A stretch of DNA of 64,000 nucleotides, taken from the NCBI GenBank assembly GCA_025054615.1, contig JANWZO010000005.1:91283-155282 (forward strand). The letters are read 5' to 3'. A model generated the notes under the pieces. That model was not told the origin of the DNA. It searched no databases and saw only the letters and a list, made by a program, of their open reading frames with translations. A program made the position numbers and the translations under genes. Position 1 is the stretch's first letter, and every line of letters starts with the position of its first letter. Below, piece after piece: positions 37,995 through 47,080 of this stretch. This stretch comes from Kiritimatiellia bacterium (GTDB lineage: Bacteria; Verrucomicrobiota; Kiritimatiellia; CAIVKH01).

Positions 37995-38882
37995 ATGCAG
38001 GTCCTAGTGGACCAGTTTCTCGATTACCTGACTTTGGAGCGTGGCCTTACCGAAAATACTCGCCGTGCCTATGAGAACGATCTGCGCCGGTTTGTTGCGT
38101 GGCTCCAAGGGCGGGGAATCCGCACGATGAACGCTGTTTCGCGCCGTGCCATCGTCGATTACTTATTGTGGGAGCGTGATGCCGGCCTCGCGGCGCCGAG
38201 CCTATCCCGACGCCTGGCGGCTATTCGGGCTTTCTTGCGGTATCTGCAACAGGAAGGATTCGTTGCCGCCAATGTGGCCGAAACCATGGAATCCCCGCGG
38301 CTTTGGCGCTGGCTGCCTGACTCACTGCCACCCGCCGATGTGGAGCGCCTTCTGGCGGCTCCGGATCTCGATAAGCCCGTTGGGTTGCGTGATCGGGCGC
38401 TGCTCGAGACGCTTTATGGGTGCGGACTTCGTGTTTCCGAAGCGGCCGGTCTGGCGACTTCGGATATTCGATTCGAAAGCGGATGCCTGCGTTGTTTTGG
38501 AAAGGGCCGAAAGGAAAGGATTGTTCCGCTGGGCGCGGCGGCCGCCGTATTTCTGCGCCGCTATCTTAGCGAGGTGCGCCCGCGATGGGATCGCGACGGA
38601 TCCAAGCCTCATGTCTTTTTGTCGGCCCGCGGCCGCCCCCTAAGCCGGAAGACGATCTGGCAGATGGTTCGCCGGTACGCGCGCGCAGCAGGAATCGGAA
38701 AGCGCGTCACACCCCATACGTTGAGGCATTCTTTTGCGACGCACATGCTGGCGAATGACGCCCCGCTACGGGCGATTCAAGAGATGCTCGGCCATGCCGA
38801 CATCGCCACCACGCAGATTTATACGCATGTCGATGCGCCCCGCCTAGTGCAGGTTCATCGGCGCTTCCATCCGCGCGCATGA
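37995..38882 (+). CDS. xerD: Tyrosine recombinase XerD-like
   Basis: Site-specific recombinase that resolves chromosome dimers at dif together with a XerC partner. 295 aa: an N-terminal SAM-like core-binding domain (residues about 1-85) and the catalytic domain. The active-site set is complete and spaced as in XerD: Arg146, a conserved Lys in the RKERIVPLG hairpin, His241-x2-Arg244 (HTLRHSFATHML), His267 and the nucleophile Tyr276. The ATG at 37995 follows the purC stop by four bases; its own stop overlaps rnc. XerC and XerD are hard to tell apart from sequence alone, so the D assignment is tentative. Confidence 0.9.
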   Translation: MQVLVDQFLDYLTLERGLTENTRRAYENDLRRFVAWLQGRGIRTMNAVSRRAIVDYLLWERDAGLAAPSLSRRLAAIRAFLRYLQQEGFVAANVAETMESPRLWRWLPDSLPPADVERLLAAPDLDKPVGLRDRALLETLYGCGLRVSEAAGLATSDIRFESGCLRCFGKGRKERIVPLGAAAAVFLRRYLSEVRPRWDRDGSKPHVFLSARGRPLSRKTIWQMVRRYARAAGIGKRVTPHTLRHSFATHMLANDAPLRAIQEMLGHADIATTQIYTHVDAPRLVQVHRRFHPRA

Positions 38883-39607
38883 TCCTGCGGCCCAATCCTT
38901 ACAAGGAACTCGAGGCAGCCATCGGCTACCGATTCCGGAAGAGGCGCCACCTTGAGGAAGCGTTGACTCACCCTTCGTTCGCCCACGAAAATCCCGGCGT
39001 TGATATTCGGCACAATCAGCGGTTGGAATTTTTGGGGGATGCCGCCTTGGGGCTTATCGCAGCCCATTCGCTCTATTCGCTGAAACCGGATGCTTCGGAG
39101 GGCGAACTAACGAAATTGCGTAGCGCTCTAAGTTCGACCCGAGCACTGGCGGACATCGCGCAGAGTATCCGTCTCGGCGACTATCTTCGGCTGGGCCGGG
39201 GGGAGGAAATGGGCGGCGGCCGCCTTCGCGCATCGATTCTGGCGGATGCCTTGGAAGCCGTCATTGGCGCCGCATTTCTCGACGGGGGCTTGAAAGCGGC
39301 CATAAAGATCTTCCAGGCGGTTTTCGCTCCGCGTCTCGATCTCGCCACGACCTTGGAATGGTACGAGAATCCGAAAGGGGCGCTTCAGGAATGGACACAT
39401 AAGCAGGGAACCGCGGCCCCCGAATATCGGGTCAAACACGAAGAGGGGCCGCCCCATCAGCGGCGTTTTACAGTAGAGGTCTCGGTCGGCGGCCGGCCGC
39501 TGGGGGAAGGGTCCGGACGAACCAAGCGCGAGGCGGAGAAGGATGCCGCACGCGATGCACTCCGGCGCATCCGCGGGCCGATGGGTGGGGATGTTCTGCG
39601 AAGCTAA
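38879..39607 (+). CDS. rnc: Ribonuclease III
   Basis: Double-strand-specific endoribonuclease for rRNA and mRNA processing. 242 aa: the catalytic domain has HNQRLEFLGDAALGLIAAH, a slight variant of the NERLEFLGD signature, and ADALEAVIGAAFLDGG with the second metal-binding acidic pair. A double-stranded RNA-binding domain fills the C-terminus (GALQEWTHKQ to KREAEKDAARDALRRI). The ATG overlaps the recombinase stop (ATGA), which closes this tight run of genes. Downstream the sequence becomes AT-rich. Confidence 0.95.
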   Translation: MILRPNPYKELEAAIGYRFRKRRHLEEALTHPSFAHENPGVDIRHNQRLEFLGDAALGLIAAHSLYSLKPDASEGELTKLRSALSSTRALADIAQSIRLGDYLRLGRGEEMGGGRLRASILADALEAVIGAAFLDGGLKAAIKIFQAVFAPRLDLATTLEWYENPKGALQEWTHKQGTAAPEYRVKHEEGPPHQRRFTVEVSVGGRPLGEGSGRTKREAEKDAARDALRRIRGPMGGDVLRS

Positions 39608-39669
39608 AATCGAACAAGGTCACCATTTGTTGCGGTCTCAACTTAGCTAATCGAGTGAGCAACCCAAGT

Positions 39670-39675
39670 TATAAT
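39670..39675 (+). promoter_or_regulatory. Candidate -10 box for the winged-helix gene
   Basis: A perfect TATAAT at 39670-39675 stands in an AT-rich 172-base gap after rnc. No good -35 lies at 16-18 bases upstream, so it is offered only as the most promoter-like hexamer, 105 bases from the ATG. Confidence 0.3.
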
Positions 39676-39779
39676 GGGACGAAAGAAGGGGGTTGCGAAT
39701 TTTTTGAAGAAATTAAATTATTAGGATTGAATAAAGATTCGCATCTAGTATGGTTAATTCAAAAAGAAGGAGTGATCGA

Positions 39780-40208
39780 ATGGCGAAAATTCTGTCCAAG
39801 ATGACGCTCGCCGAACTGATGGCGGAAGTGCAGCGGCGACGTAAGATGCTGCCGGTACTGCAAAAGAAGGCCGCGCAACTCGAGAAGGAGCTGGCTGTGG
39901 TCCGGGCCGAAATTGAGGCGCTCGGCGGCACGATGCCGGCCGCTACCTCCGTCGGCCGCAGGCAGAAGGTAAAAGCCGCCGGTTCCGCTCGGCGCTCGCG
40001 TCCGAAAAACAAGGTGAGCCTTGCCGATGCGATAGTCTCTGTCCTGAGCAAATCCGAAGCCAAGCCGGTCAAGCAAATCATGCGGGAAGTGGTTGCGAGC
40101 GGGTACAAGACGACGTCGCGAAATTTCGAGACGATCATTTATCAGACGCTGGCGCGCGACAACCGCATCGAGAAAGCCGGACGCGGTCAATACAAGCTCA
40201 AGGAATAA
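39780..40208 (+). CDS. Small coiled-coil plus winged-helix protein
   Basis: 142 aa from ATG 39780, preceded by a good GAAGGAG (39766-39772); an in-frame ATG at 39750 is less well placed. Residues about 5-52 form a basic helix with heptad-like Leu/Ala spacing (KKAAQLEKELAVVRAEIEAL), followed by a Lys/Arg-rich linker (about 60-78) and a compact C-terminal domain (about 78-142) that reads as a winged helix (LADAIVSVLSKSEAKPVKQI, TSRNFETIIYQTLARDNRI, AGRGQYKL). This layout suits a small DNA-binding protein; the target is unknown. It has its own AT-rich leader and precedes tRNA-Asn. Confidence 0.7.
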   Translation: MAKILSKMTLAELMAEVQRRRKMLPVLQKKAAQLEKELAVVRAEIEALGGTMPAATSVGRRQKVKAAGSARRSRPKNKVSLADAIVSVLSKSEAKPVKQIMREVVASGYKTTSRNFETIIYQTLARDNRIEKAGRGQYKLKE

Positions 40209-40220
40209 TCGCCGCCCTCT

Positions 40221-40248
40221 TGACTTCGCCCGTCGAATCGATAGCCTG
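40221..40248 (+). promoter_or_regulatory. Candidate promoter of tRNA-Asn
   Basis: TTGACT (40221-40226) and TAGCCT (40243-40248) are separated by 16 bases and placed so that transcription would begin about seven bases before the tRNA. The -35 is strong and the -10 is weak. Confidence 0.4.
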
Positions 40249-40261
40249 CTAACGGTTGGGT

Positions 40262-40336
40262 TCCGGTGTAGCTCAATGGTAGAGCGGGGCGCTGTTAACG
40301 CCAAGGTTGTAGGTTCGAGTCCTACCGCCGGAGCCA
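40262..40336 (+). tRNA. tRNA-Asn (GTT)
   Basis: A full cloverleaf of 75 bases including an encoded CCA. The acceptor arm pairs TCCGGTG (40262-40268) with CGCCGGA (40326-40332), with one G-T pair; the anticodon loop is CTGTTAA, giving GTT. The T arm is GTAGG/CCTAC around TTCGAGT. nadB begins 13 bases after the CCA, so tRNA and nadB may share a transcript. Confidence 0.95.
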
Positions 40337-40348
40337 CTTGTTCTTAAA

Positions 40349-41944
40349 GTGACCCGATCGGTCGAAACCCGCCTTTCATTCGACTTCATTGTGGTCGGGA
40401 GCGGGTTGGCTGGCCTCTATGCGGCAGCGGCCGCGGCTGATCACGGTCGGGTTGCCCTCCTGACCAAATCGGAAGTTCAACTAAGCAGTTCGTGGTGGGC
40501 TCAGGGTGGAATCGCAGCGGCGATTGACCCTGAAGATTCGGCATATCTTCATTTCGACGATACGATAGCGGCCGGCCGGGGGCTTTGCCGCCGGGCCACA
40601 GTTGAAATTCTGGTCAGCGAGGGAATCGAACGAGTCCGCGAGCTGATCCGCTGGGGAATGAAGTTTGATGAGGACCACATGGGGCTCGCGCTGGGCCTCG
40701 AGGGCGGGCACAGCAAACGGCGGATTCTCCATGCGGAGGGCAACGCCACCGGGCAGGCGGTGACGCGGTTTCTTCTCAACCGCGTAAAGGCGCACCCGAA
40801 CATCCGGCTCTTCGAAAATACGACCGTGGCCGAACTGGTGGTGGTGGACAATCGCTGCGTCGGCTGCATGGCCTTCTACCAGGATCGCTTTGAGCCTTGG
40901 TTTTTCACTGCCCCTGCGACGATCCTCGCCACCGGCGGCGCGGCCGGGAATTATGAGCGCACAACCAATCCGCCGACATCCTCTGGCGATGGGATCGCGC
41001 TGGCTTATCGCGCGGGCGCGGAAGTGTGCGACATGGAGTTTGTGCAATTCCATCCGACGGCGTTCTATGACCCCGGCGGCGAGACATTTCTTCTTAGCGA
41101 GGCGTTGCGAGGCGAGGGCGCTCATTTGCTCAACCGGGCGGGGGAACGGTTCATGGAGCGGTATGACCCGAGGGCCGAACTCGCTCCCAGGGATGTCGTG
41201 GCTGCCGCCATTTTCCGAGAGATGCACCGTGAAGGCTCGCCGTGTGTGTGGCTGTCGATGCGCCATCTCGATGCGCGTGCGGTTCGTGAGCGCTTTTCGA
41301 ACGTGTATGAGGCCTGTCGTGCGCGGGGACTGGATTTGACGGCGGATCTGATCCCGGTTGCGCCTGCGGCGCATTACACGATCGGCGGCATCGTGACGGG
41401 TCGGATGGCGGGCAGCAGCATTTGGGGCTTGTTTGCGTGCGGGGAATGCGCCTGCACGGGGGTGCACGGGGCCAATCGGCTGGCTAGCAATTCGCTGTTG
41501 GAGTGCCTCGTTTTTGCACGCCGTGCCGTGGAAGGCGCGCGAACCGTCGAGCCGGCGCGGGAGAGTGATCCGCTTCTCGGCGCAGACCTGCCAGTGCGGG
41601 ATCCGACGCCGGTAGATCCCGCGCTAATGAACCGACTGCGGGCCGAAGTCTCCCATATGATGACCGAGCACGTGGGAATCATTCGGAACGGCCCGGCCCT
41701 CAAGCGAACACTGGATGCGTTGTATGATCTTCGTGACCGGTACGGCCCGATTCTAAGCAAATGGGCGGGCCGTCCGCTCCGGACGATGATGCGCGCCTGC
41801 ACGCTGACCGTGCGAGGGGCGCTGCTCCGCGAAGAATCGCGGGGCGCCCACCAGCGGGAGGATTTTCCGGAAGAAAACCCCGCCTTCGAAGGACACATCA
41901 CCCTCAAGCGCGGCACTCGGCCCCGCCTCGTCAAATGGACATGA
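40349..41944 (+). CDS. nadB: L-aspartate oxidase NadB
   Basis: FAD-dependent enzyme making iminoaspartate from aspartate, the first step of de novo NAD synthesis. 531 aa. The Rossmann FAD motif is VVGSGLAGLYAAAAAADHG (residues about 13-31); further hallmarks are SSSWWAQGGIAAAI, MEFVQFHPTAFYDP, AAHYTIGGIVT and GVHGANRLASNSLLE. The GTG at 40349 follows the tRNA without a clear ribosome binding site. nadC overlaps its stop and nadA follows, forming the quinolinate branch. Confidence 0.95.
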   Translation: MTRSVETRLSFDFIVVGSGLAGLYAAAAAADHGRVALLTKSEVQLSSSWWAQGGIAAAIDPEDSAYLHFDDTIAAGRGLCRRATVEILVSEGIERVRELIRWGMKFDEDHMGLALGLEGGHSKRRILHAEGNATGQAVTRFLLNRVKAHPNIRLFENTTVAELVVVDNRCVGCMAFYQDRFEPWFFTAPATILATGGAAGNYERTTNPPTSSGDGIALAYRAGAEVCDMEFVQFHPTAFYDPGGETFLLSEALRGEGAHLLNRAGERFMERYDPRAELAPRDVVAAAIFREMHREGSPCVWLSMRHLDARAVRERFSNVYEACRARGLDLTADLIPVAPAAHYTIGGIVTGRMAGSSIWGLFACGECACTGVHGANRLASNSLLECLVFARRAVEGARTVEPARESDPLLGADLPVRDPTPVDPALMNRLRAEVSHMMTEHVGIIRNGPALKRTLDALYDLRDRYGPILSKWAGRPLRTMMRACTLTVRGALLREESRGAHQREDFPEENPAFEGHITLKRGTRPRLVKWT

Positions 41945-42789
41945 GGGGACCTGACCAGCCGAATTGGGCTGACGTGGAGCGGGTGATCGAAGCCGCGTTG
42001 CGCGAGGATGCGCCGGCAGGAGATATCACCACCAACCTATTGTTTGGCGCCGAGGATGAGGCGTCGGGCGTGTTTCGCGCCAAGGTCTCCGGAGTCATCG
42101 CCGGGCTTGATGTGGCAGAGCGCGTATTCCGGAAGCTCGATCCACTAGCGCGCTTCACAGCGCGGGTTCGGGATGGTGAGCGGGTCGCCGCGCACACGTT
42201 GCTGGCAGAAGTTCGCTGTAAAACGCGCGCGCTGCTGACCGGCGAGCGCGTCGCGCTCAACCTACTGCAGCGAATGTCGGGAATCGCGACGTTGACGGCG
42301 CAGTATGTTGAGGCCGTGTCGGGTCTGCCCGTGGCCATTTTGGACACGCGTAAAACGGCACCGGGCCTGCGCGCGCTAGACAAATACGCCGTGCGCGTCG
42401 GCGGGGGAAAAAATCACCGCCACTCGCTAAGCGATCTGGCGATTATCAAGGACAATCACATTCGCCTCGCCGGCGGGATCCGAAACGCGGTCGAACGGCT
42501 GCGCGCTCAACTGCCGTCTGGCGTTCGGATCGAAGTGGAATGCGCCACCCTCGACCAGGTCCGCGAGGCGCTGGATGCCGGGGTGGATATCATCATGCTG
42601 GACAACATGATGACCAGCAGTCTCCGAGAGGCGGTCCGTCTGGTCAACGGGCGTGCGCTGACCGAGGCGTCTGGAAATGTGTCTCTGGAAAATGTGAGGG
42701 CAATCGCGGAAACAGGCGTGAATTTGATTTCCGTCGGGCGGCTAACACATTCGGCTCCAGCCCTTGATATCTCTTTGAAAGTGGTCTAG
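41941..42789 (+). CDS. nadC: Quinolinate phosphoribosyltransferase NadC
   Basis: Decarboxylating enzyme converting quinolinate and PRPP to nicotinate mononucleotide. 282 aa from ATG 41941, which overlaps the nadB stop; an ATG two codons upstream (41935) is also possible. Family motifs are EDAPAGDITTNLL, GERVALNLLQRMSGIAT, DTRKTAPGLRALDKYAVRVG, GGKNHRHSLSD and EVECATLDQVREALDAGVDI followed by MLDNM. The product feeds NadD, encoded at 7.3 kb. Confidence 0.95.
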   Translation: MRGPDQPNWADVERVIEAALREDAPAGDITTNLLFGAEDEASGVFRAKVSGVIAGLDVAERVFRKLDPLARFTARVRDGERVAAHTLLAEVRCKTRALLTGERVALNLLQRMSGIATLTAQYVEAVSGLPVAILDTRKTAPGLRALDKYAVRVGGGKNHRHSLSDLAIIKDNHIRLAGGIRNAVERLRAQLPSGVRIEVECATLDQVREALDAGVDIIMLDNMMTSSLREAVRLVNGRALTEASGNVSLENVRAIAETGVNLISVGRLTHSAPALDISLKVV

Positions 42790-42801
42790 CTGGCGAGCCT
42801 G

Positions 42802-42810
42802 TGCTAAAAT
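42802..42810 (+). promoter_or_regulatory. Candidate extended -10 promoter of nadA
   Basis: TGCTAAAAT (42802-42810) matches the extended -10 pattern TG-n-TAAAAT in the 39-base gap before nadA. There is no -35 at normal spacing, as expected for extended -10 promoters. Confidence 0.35.
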
Positions 42811-42828
42811 AATAAAGGGAAGGGACAA

Positions 42829-43791
42829 ATGAGCGTCGCTGAACAACAGGCCACTCTTGTCGAGCAGATCCTCGAATGGAAGGCGCGTCGGAATGCCGTC
42901 ATTTTGGCCCATAGTTATCAGCGACCCGAAGTGCAGGATATTGCCGATTTTGTCGGGGACTCTCTCGGCCTGTCGCGGCAGGCAGCCCTGACCGGAGCTG
43001 ACGTCATTGTATTTTGCGGTGTTCACTTCATGGCGGAGACCGCCAAGATTCTGTCGCCGTCCAAAAAAGTCCTGCTGCCGGACCTCGATGCCGGGTGTTC
43101 GCTGGCCGCAACGATCACGGCCGACCAGCTCCGCGCCTGGAAGGCCCGGCATCCGGATGCGGTCGTGGTCAGTTATGTGAACACATCCGCCGAGGTGAAG
43201 GCCGAGACCGACTATTGCTGCACCTCGTCCAACGCGGTTCAGGTGGTCCGTGCGATTCCGCCGGACCGCGAAATTTTGTTCTGCCCTGACATGTTTCTCG
43301 GCCAGTATGTCAAGCGCGTGACGGGCCGGACCAACATGCGGATCTGGGCCGGAGAATGCCATGTCCACGCGGGGATTCGTCCCGAACATATCCAGGCTCA
43401 GCGGGCCGCGCACCCCGGCGCCGAGTTTCTCATGCATCCGGAGTGCGGCTGCGTTTCCTCGCTGCTGTACATGAAGGAAACGGCGGGATGTTGCGGGATG
43501 GACGACGCGAAGATTCTCTCAACGGAAGGGATGGTTCGCCACGCGCAAAAATCTCCCTCGCGCGAATTTGTCGTGGCGACGGAAACGGGCATCCTGCACC
43601 GGTTGAGAAAGATGAACCCGGACAAGGCGTTTTTCCCGGTCAGCGAGCGCGCCGTCTGCAAGTTCATGAAGCTTATCACCCTCGAGAAGGTTCTGCGGTC
43701 GCTGCAAGAGGATGTTTACGAAATCGACGTGCCGCCTGAGATTGCCGCTCGCGCGAGGCTTGCCATTCAGCGGATGATCGAGATCGGCTGA
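42829..43791 (+). CDS. nadA: Quinolinate synthase NadA
   Basis: Iron-sulfur enzyme that condenses iminoaspartate with dihydroxyacetone phosphate to quinolinate. 320 aa. The three cysteine ligands of the [4Fe-4S] cluster can be placed in [24 protein letters not shown] and the C-terminal region; other hallmarks are [51 protein letters not shown] and [17 protein letters not shown] precedes the ATG. The cluster makes the enzyme oxygen-sensitive. Confidence 0.95.
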   Translation: MSVAEQQATLVEQILEWKARRNAVILAHSYQRPEVQDIADFVGDSLGLSRQAALTGADVIVFCGVHFMAETAKILSPSKKVLLPDLDAGCSLAATITADQLRAWKARHPDAVVVSYVNTSAEVKAETDYCCTSSNAVQVVRAIPPDREILFCPDMFLGQYVKRVTGRTNMRIWAGECHVHAGIRPEHIQAQRAAHPGAEFLMHPECGCVSSLLYMKETAGCCGMDDAKILSTEGMVRHAQKSPSREFVVATETGILHRLRKMNPDKAFFPVSERAVCKFMKLITLEKVLRSLQEDVYEIDVPPEIAARARLAIQRMIEIG

Positions 43792-43820
43792 CCTCAAAAG
43801 ACCGAACCGGCGATTCCCAT

Positions 43821-43848
43821 TTGCAAAAGGCGTAGTCTCGCCTATATT
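43821..43848 (+). promoter_or_regulatory. Promoter and candidate operator of the ArsR-methyltransferase gene
   Basis: TTGCAA (43821-43826) and TATATT (43843-43848) lie 16 bases apart, with the ATG 24 bases further on. The spacer contains the inverted repeat AGGCG-TAGTCT-CGCCT (43828-43843), a plausible operator for the ArsR-type regulator encoded downstream, which would give autoregulation. Confidence 0.5.
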
Positions 43849-43871
43849 CATTCATCCGGAAAAACAGATAA

Positions 43872-44885
43872 ATGATCTCGCCTCTCGATCTATTTCGCGC
43901 GCTTTCCGACGAAATCCGCCTCCGCCTAGTTCATGCGGTGATGATTTCCGAACTCTCGGTCGCAGAGCTCGTCGAGATATTGGAGCTGCCCCAGTCGACC
44001 ATCAGCCGCCACCTCAAGCCGCTCCGAGACACGGGCCTGTTGGAGACCCGGCGGGAGGGCACCTCTATATATTATCGCCCGGGTGAAGTGCTCCGTGATC
44101 CTTCTTTTGCCGCTCTGCTGGAGAAGTATCTGGCGGACCTGAAGACTGCGGCGCGGGACGCACAATCGGTTCGGGACGCCCTAGACCGGCGGCGAGCGAA
44201 AAGCCGCGAATTTTTTGACAACATTGCCGGCCGTTATAGCGAGTGGACCCAACCGGGAGGGGGTTGGCCCGCGCTGGCGGCGGGATTGGCGGCAGGTTTC
44301 ATGGACCGGACAGTCGCCGATCTCGGGTGCGGCGATGGGACACTCGCCATCCTCCTCGCTTATTACGCGCGTTGCGTGTATGCCGTCGATCAATCGCCGG
44401 CGATGTTGCGACAGGTTTGCGCAAGGGCCCGACGGGCCGGCGTTGAGGATCGGATCCGGACCGCGGAAGGCGATTTGGAACGGACGACACTCGTAAGCGC
44501 CTCATGTGACGATGTTATCCTTAGCCAGGCGCTGCACCATGCCGCCAGGCCGGCGCATGCGATCCGCGAGGCGGCTCGTCTATTGAAGCCTGGCGGCCGC
44601 CTGATCGTGTTGGATTTGGCGCGGCATGACCAGGAATGGGTGCGGATCGAATGGGCCGACCAGTGGCTGGGTTTTGAGGAAAAGGAGATTCGGGACTGGA
44701 TGGAGGTGGCCGGCCTGTCCGTTCAGCACATCAGACGTCTTGAGCCGGCGACGGGGTCGGGCCGCGCGGAATTTTCTGCTTTCATCGCTGTCGGCCTTAA
44801 ACCGGTCCCGTCGGCGGCATCAACTAAAGTTAGGTCATCATCAACCCTGCGAGGAGTAAATCATGCCTTCCAAGAAAACTGCTGA
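43872..44885 (+). CDS. ArsR-family regulator fused to a SAM-methyltransferase-like domain (SahR-like)
   Basis: 337 aa. Residues about 1-85 are an ArsR winged helix-turn-helix ([53 protein letters not shown]). Residues about 115-300 are a class I methyltransferase fold with the SAM loop [16 protein letters not shown] and [18 protein letters not shown]. This layout matches SahR of Proteobacteria, which senses S-adenosylhomocysteine and represses methionine-cycle genes. The gene's end overlaps the ahcY start by 23 bases, which strongly supports that role. The methyltransferase domain may serve as the SAH sensor rather than as an enzyme. Confidence 0.85.
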   Translation: MISPLDLFRALSDEIRLRLVHAVMISELSVAELVEILELPQSTISRHLKPLRDTGLLETRREGTSIYYRPGEVLRDPSFAALLEKYLADLKTAARDAQSVRDALDRRRAKSREFFDNIAGRYSEWTQPGGGWPALAAGLAAGFMDRTVADLGCGDGTLAILLAYYARCVYAVDQSPAMLRQVCARARRAGVEDRIRTAEGDLERTTLVSASCDDVILSQALHHAARPAHAIREAARLLKPGGRLIVLDLARHDQEWVRIEWADQWLGFEEKEIRDWMEVAGLSVQHIRRLEPATGSGRAEFSAFIAVGLKPVPSAASTKVRSSSTLRGVNHAFQENC

Positions 44886-46272
44886 CTACGTGGTCAAGGA
44901 TATCGGACTTGCGGAATTCGGTCGCAAGGAGATCGAGCTTGCCGAATATGAAATGCCCGGTCTCATGGCGTTGCGCGAGGAATACGGCGATCATAAGCCG
45001 CTAAAAGGAGCTCGAATCTCCGGTTCCTTGCACATGACCGTTCAAACCGCGGTGTTGATCGAAACCCTTCAGCACCTTGGGGCTCGCGTGCGCTGGGCCT
45101 CCTGCAACATTTTTTCCACACAGGACCATGCAGCCGCTGCCATCGCCGCCCGAGGCACCCCGGTTTTCGCCTACAAGGGCGAGACCCTTGAAGAATATTG
45201 GGAGTTTACCGACCGCATCCTGGACTGGGGCGATGGACAGGGCCCCAATATGATTCTGGATGACGGCGGCGATGCGACGCTCATGGTCCATCTCGGTTAC
45301 AAGGCCGAGGAAAACCCGAAAATCCTCGATCGCGAACCTTCAAGCCGAGAGGAAAAAATCCTGTTTGAACAGGTTCGAAAATCGATCAAACGGGACCCGT
45401 CCCGTTTTCATCGGATGGTTCGCGAAATTCGCGGCGTGAGCGAGGAAACAACCACCGGCGTTCATCGGCTCTACCAAATGATGGATCGCCGTGAATTGTT
45501 GTTTCCCGCCTTCAACGTGAATGATTCCGTCACAAAATCAAAATTCGACAACATCTATGGGTGCCGGCATTCACTGGTCGACGCGATCATGCGCGCCACC
45601 GATGTCATGATTTCCGGAAAGGTGGCCGTGGTGGCCGGTTACGGGGATGTCGGGAAGGGCTCCGCGCAGTCGCTTCGCGGGCAACGCGCCCGGGTGATCG
45701 TCACAGAAATTGATCCGATCTGCGCCCTGCAGGCCGCCATGGAGGGTTATGAGGTTATGCCGATGGACGAGGCATGCCGGATCGGAGACATTTTCGTGAC
45801 CGCCACGGGTTGCTGCGATGTGATCACGGAAAAGCACATGCGCCAGATGAAACACATGGCCATCGTTTGCAACATCGGCCATTTCGACAGTGAGATCCAG
45901 GTCGAAGCCCTGCGAAAATACAAATGGACGGAAATCAAACCCCAGGTCCACCAAGTGCATTTTCCCGATGGAAAGTCCATCATCCTTTTGGCGGAGGGCC
46001 GCCTGGTCAACCTTGGCTGCGCGACGGGGCACCCAAGTTTTGTAATGTCGAGCAGCTTCACCAACCAGGTGCTGGCGCAGATTGAATTGTATACGAACCC
46101 GGGCAAGTATCCCATCGGGGTCTATACTCTCCCCAAAACGCTCGATGAAAAGGTGGCAAGGCTTCACCTTCAAAAGCTGGGTATCAAATTGGACAAACTG
46201 ACAAAAAAGCAGGCGGAATACCTTGGTGTCCCCGTCGAAGGGCCTTACAAGCCCGCCCACTACCGATATTGA
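44863..46272 (+). CDS. ahcY: S-adenosylhomocysteine hydrolase
   Basis: NAD-dependent enzyme splitting SAH to adenosine and homocysteine, which relieves product inhibition of methyltransferases. 469 aa. Motifs: [14 protein letters not shown], the NAD-binding [50 protein letters not shown] and the invariant KPAHYRY terminus. GAGGAG (44851-44856) precedes the ATG within the end of the regulator gene. The regulator and ahcY are probably translated together; metF of the same cycle is at 54 kb. Confidence 0.97.
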   Translation: MPSKKTADYVVKDIGLAEFGRKEIELAEYEMPGLMALREEYGDHKPLKGARISGSLHMTVQTAVLIETLQHLGARVRWASCNIFSTQDHAAAAIAARGTPVFAYKGETLEEYWEFTDRILDWGDGQGPNMILDDGGDATLMVHLGYKAEENPKILDREPSSREEKILFEQVRKSIKRDPSRFHRMVREIRGVSEETTTGVHRLYQMMDRRELLFPAFNVNDSVTKSKFDNIYGCRHSLVDAIMRATDVMISGKVAVVAGYGDVGKGSAQSLRGQRARVIVTEIDPICALQAAMEGYEVMPMDEACRIGDIFVTATGCCDVITEKHMRQMKHMAIVCNIGHFDSEIQVEALRKYKWTEIKPQVHQVHFPDGKSIILLAEGRLVNLGCATGHPSFVMSSSFTNQVLAQIELYTNPGKYPIGVYTLPKTLDEKVARLHLQKLGIKLDKLTKKQAEYLGVPVEGPYKPAHYRY

Positions 46273-46403
46273 GAAGGCCGGCTTCGCCTCACCGGTTACT
46301 GAGCTCCTCCTCCTGGGATTCGAAATAATGCGCCGGACTCGATCCGGTGCGAAAGGTCTGATTTTTTCTCGCCGAATTATCGAGCGGCCGCTAAACGGGC
46401 AGT

Positions 46404-46973
46404 ATGCAAGCGGCAGAAGTCTTTCAGATATTCCGCGAAACCGGCGCACTGCTGTCCGGCCACTTCGAGCTCCGTTCCGGGCTTCACAGCGACCAATATT
46501 TCCAGTGCGCGATTGTCTGCCAGTGGCCGCGGATGCTTGAACGGCTCTGCTCGGCGCTGGCCCATCGATGGGAATCCACGGGGCTGCCCATTGACAGCGT
46601 GATTGCGCCGGCCATGGGCGGACTTGCCGTGGGGCAGGAACTCGCGCGGGCGTTGGACAGGCGGTTCATTTTTGCGGAAAAGGAAAGTGGGCGGTTGGCG
46701 CTGCGGCGTTTCGCGATACGAGCCGAGGAACGGTTCCTCGTCGCGGAGGATGTCGTGACCCGGGGAGGCCGCGTCCAGGAAACCATAGATTTGATTCGAG
46801 CGCAGGGCGGCGTCGTACAAGGCGTGTGCGTGCTTGTGGATCGCAGCGGCGGCAAGGCTGCGTTCGAGGTTCCTCTGATCAGTCTGCTAGAATGGGAACC
46901 GGTTACGTGGACGCCTGCCGAATGCCCGCTCTGCAAGCAGGGCGTACCTCTTGTGCATCCGGGAAGCAAATGA
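46404..46973 (+). CDS. pyrE: Orotate phosphoribosyltransferase PyrE
   Basis: Converts orotate and PRPP to orotidine monophosphate in pyrimidine synthesis. 189 aa. The PRPP-binding loop is FLVAEDVVTRGGRVQETID; GLHSDQYFQ and VIAPAMGGLAVGQELARAL fit the family. The C-terminus has ECPLCKQGVPLVHPGSK, a CxxC tail found in one PyrE subgroup. It is the last intact gene before the decayed island. Confidence 0.93.
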   Translation: MQAAEVFQIFRETGALLSGHFELRSGLHSDQYFQCAIVCQWPRMLERLCSALAHRWESTGLPIDSVIAPAMGGLAVGQELARALDRRFIFAEKESGRLALRRFAIRAEERFLVAEDVVTRGGRVQETIDLIRAQGGVVQGVCVLVDRSGGKAAFEVPLISLLEWEPVTWTPAECPLCKQGVPLVHPGSK

Positions 46974-47080
46974 TCTTCAGGTTGTTCCCGTTCTCCGGAC
47001 TTCTTCCGAAAGAATCGAGCTGGATCAAATCGTTCGCCTGAAGCGGCAAATCTTTTACTGCCGGAGCGGCCTATCCTAAA
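46974..47080. other. Spacer between pyrE and the IS remnant
   Basis: No gene or clear terminator was seen. The stretch ends where the IS5-like remnant begins with AACCCTA. Confidence 0.4.

Noticed and set aside
44780..44862. SAH riboswitch before ahcY
   Set aside because: The space before ahcY is the coding end of the regulator gene, and I could not fold a riboswitch-like structure there; control by the SahR-like protein is the simpler model.
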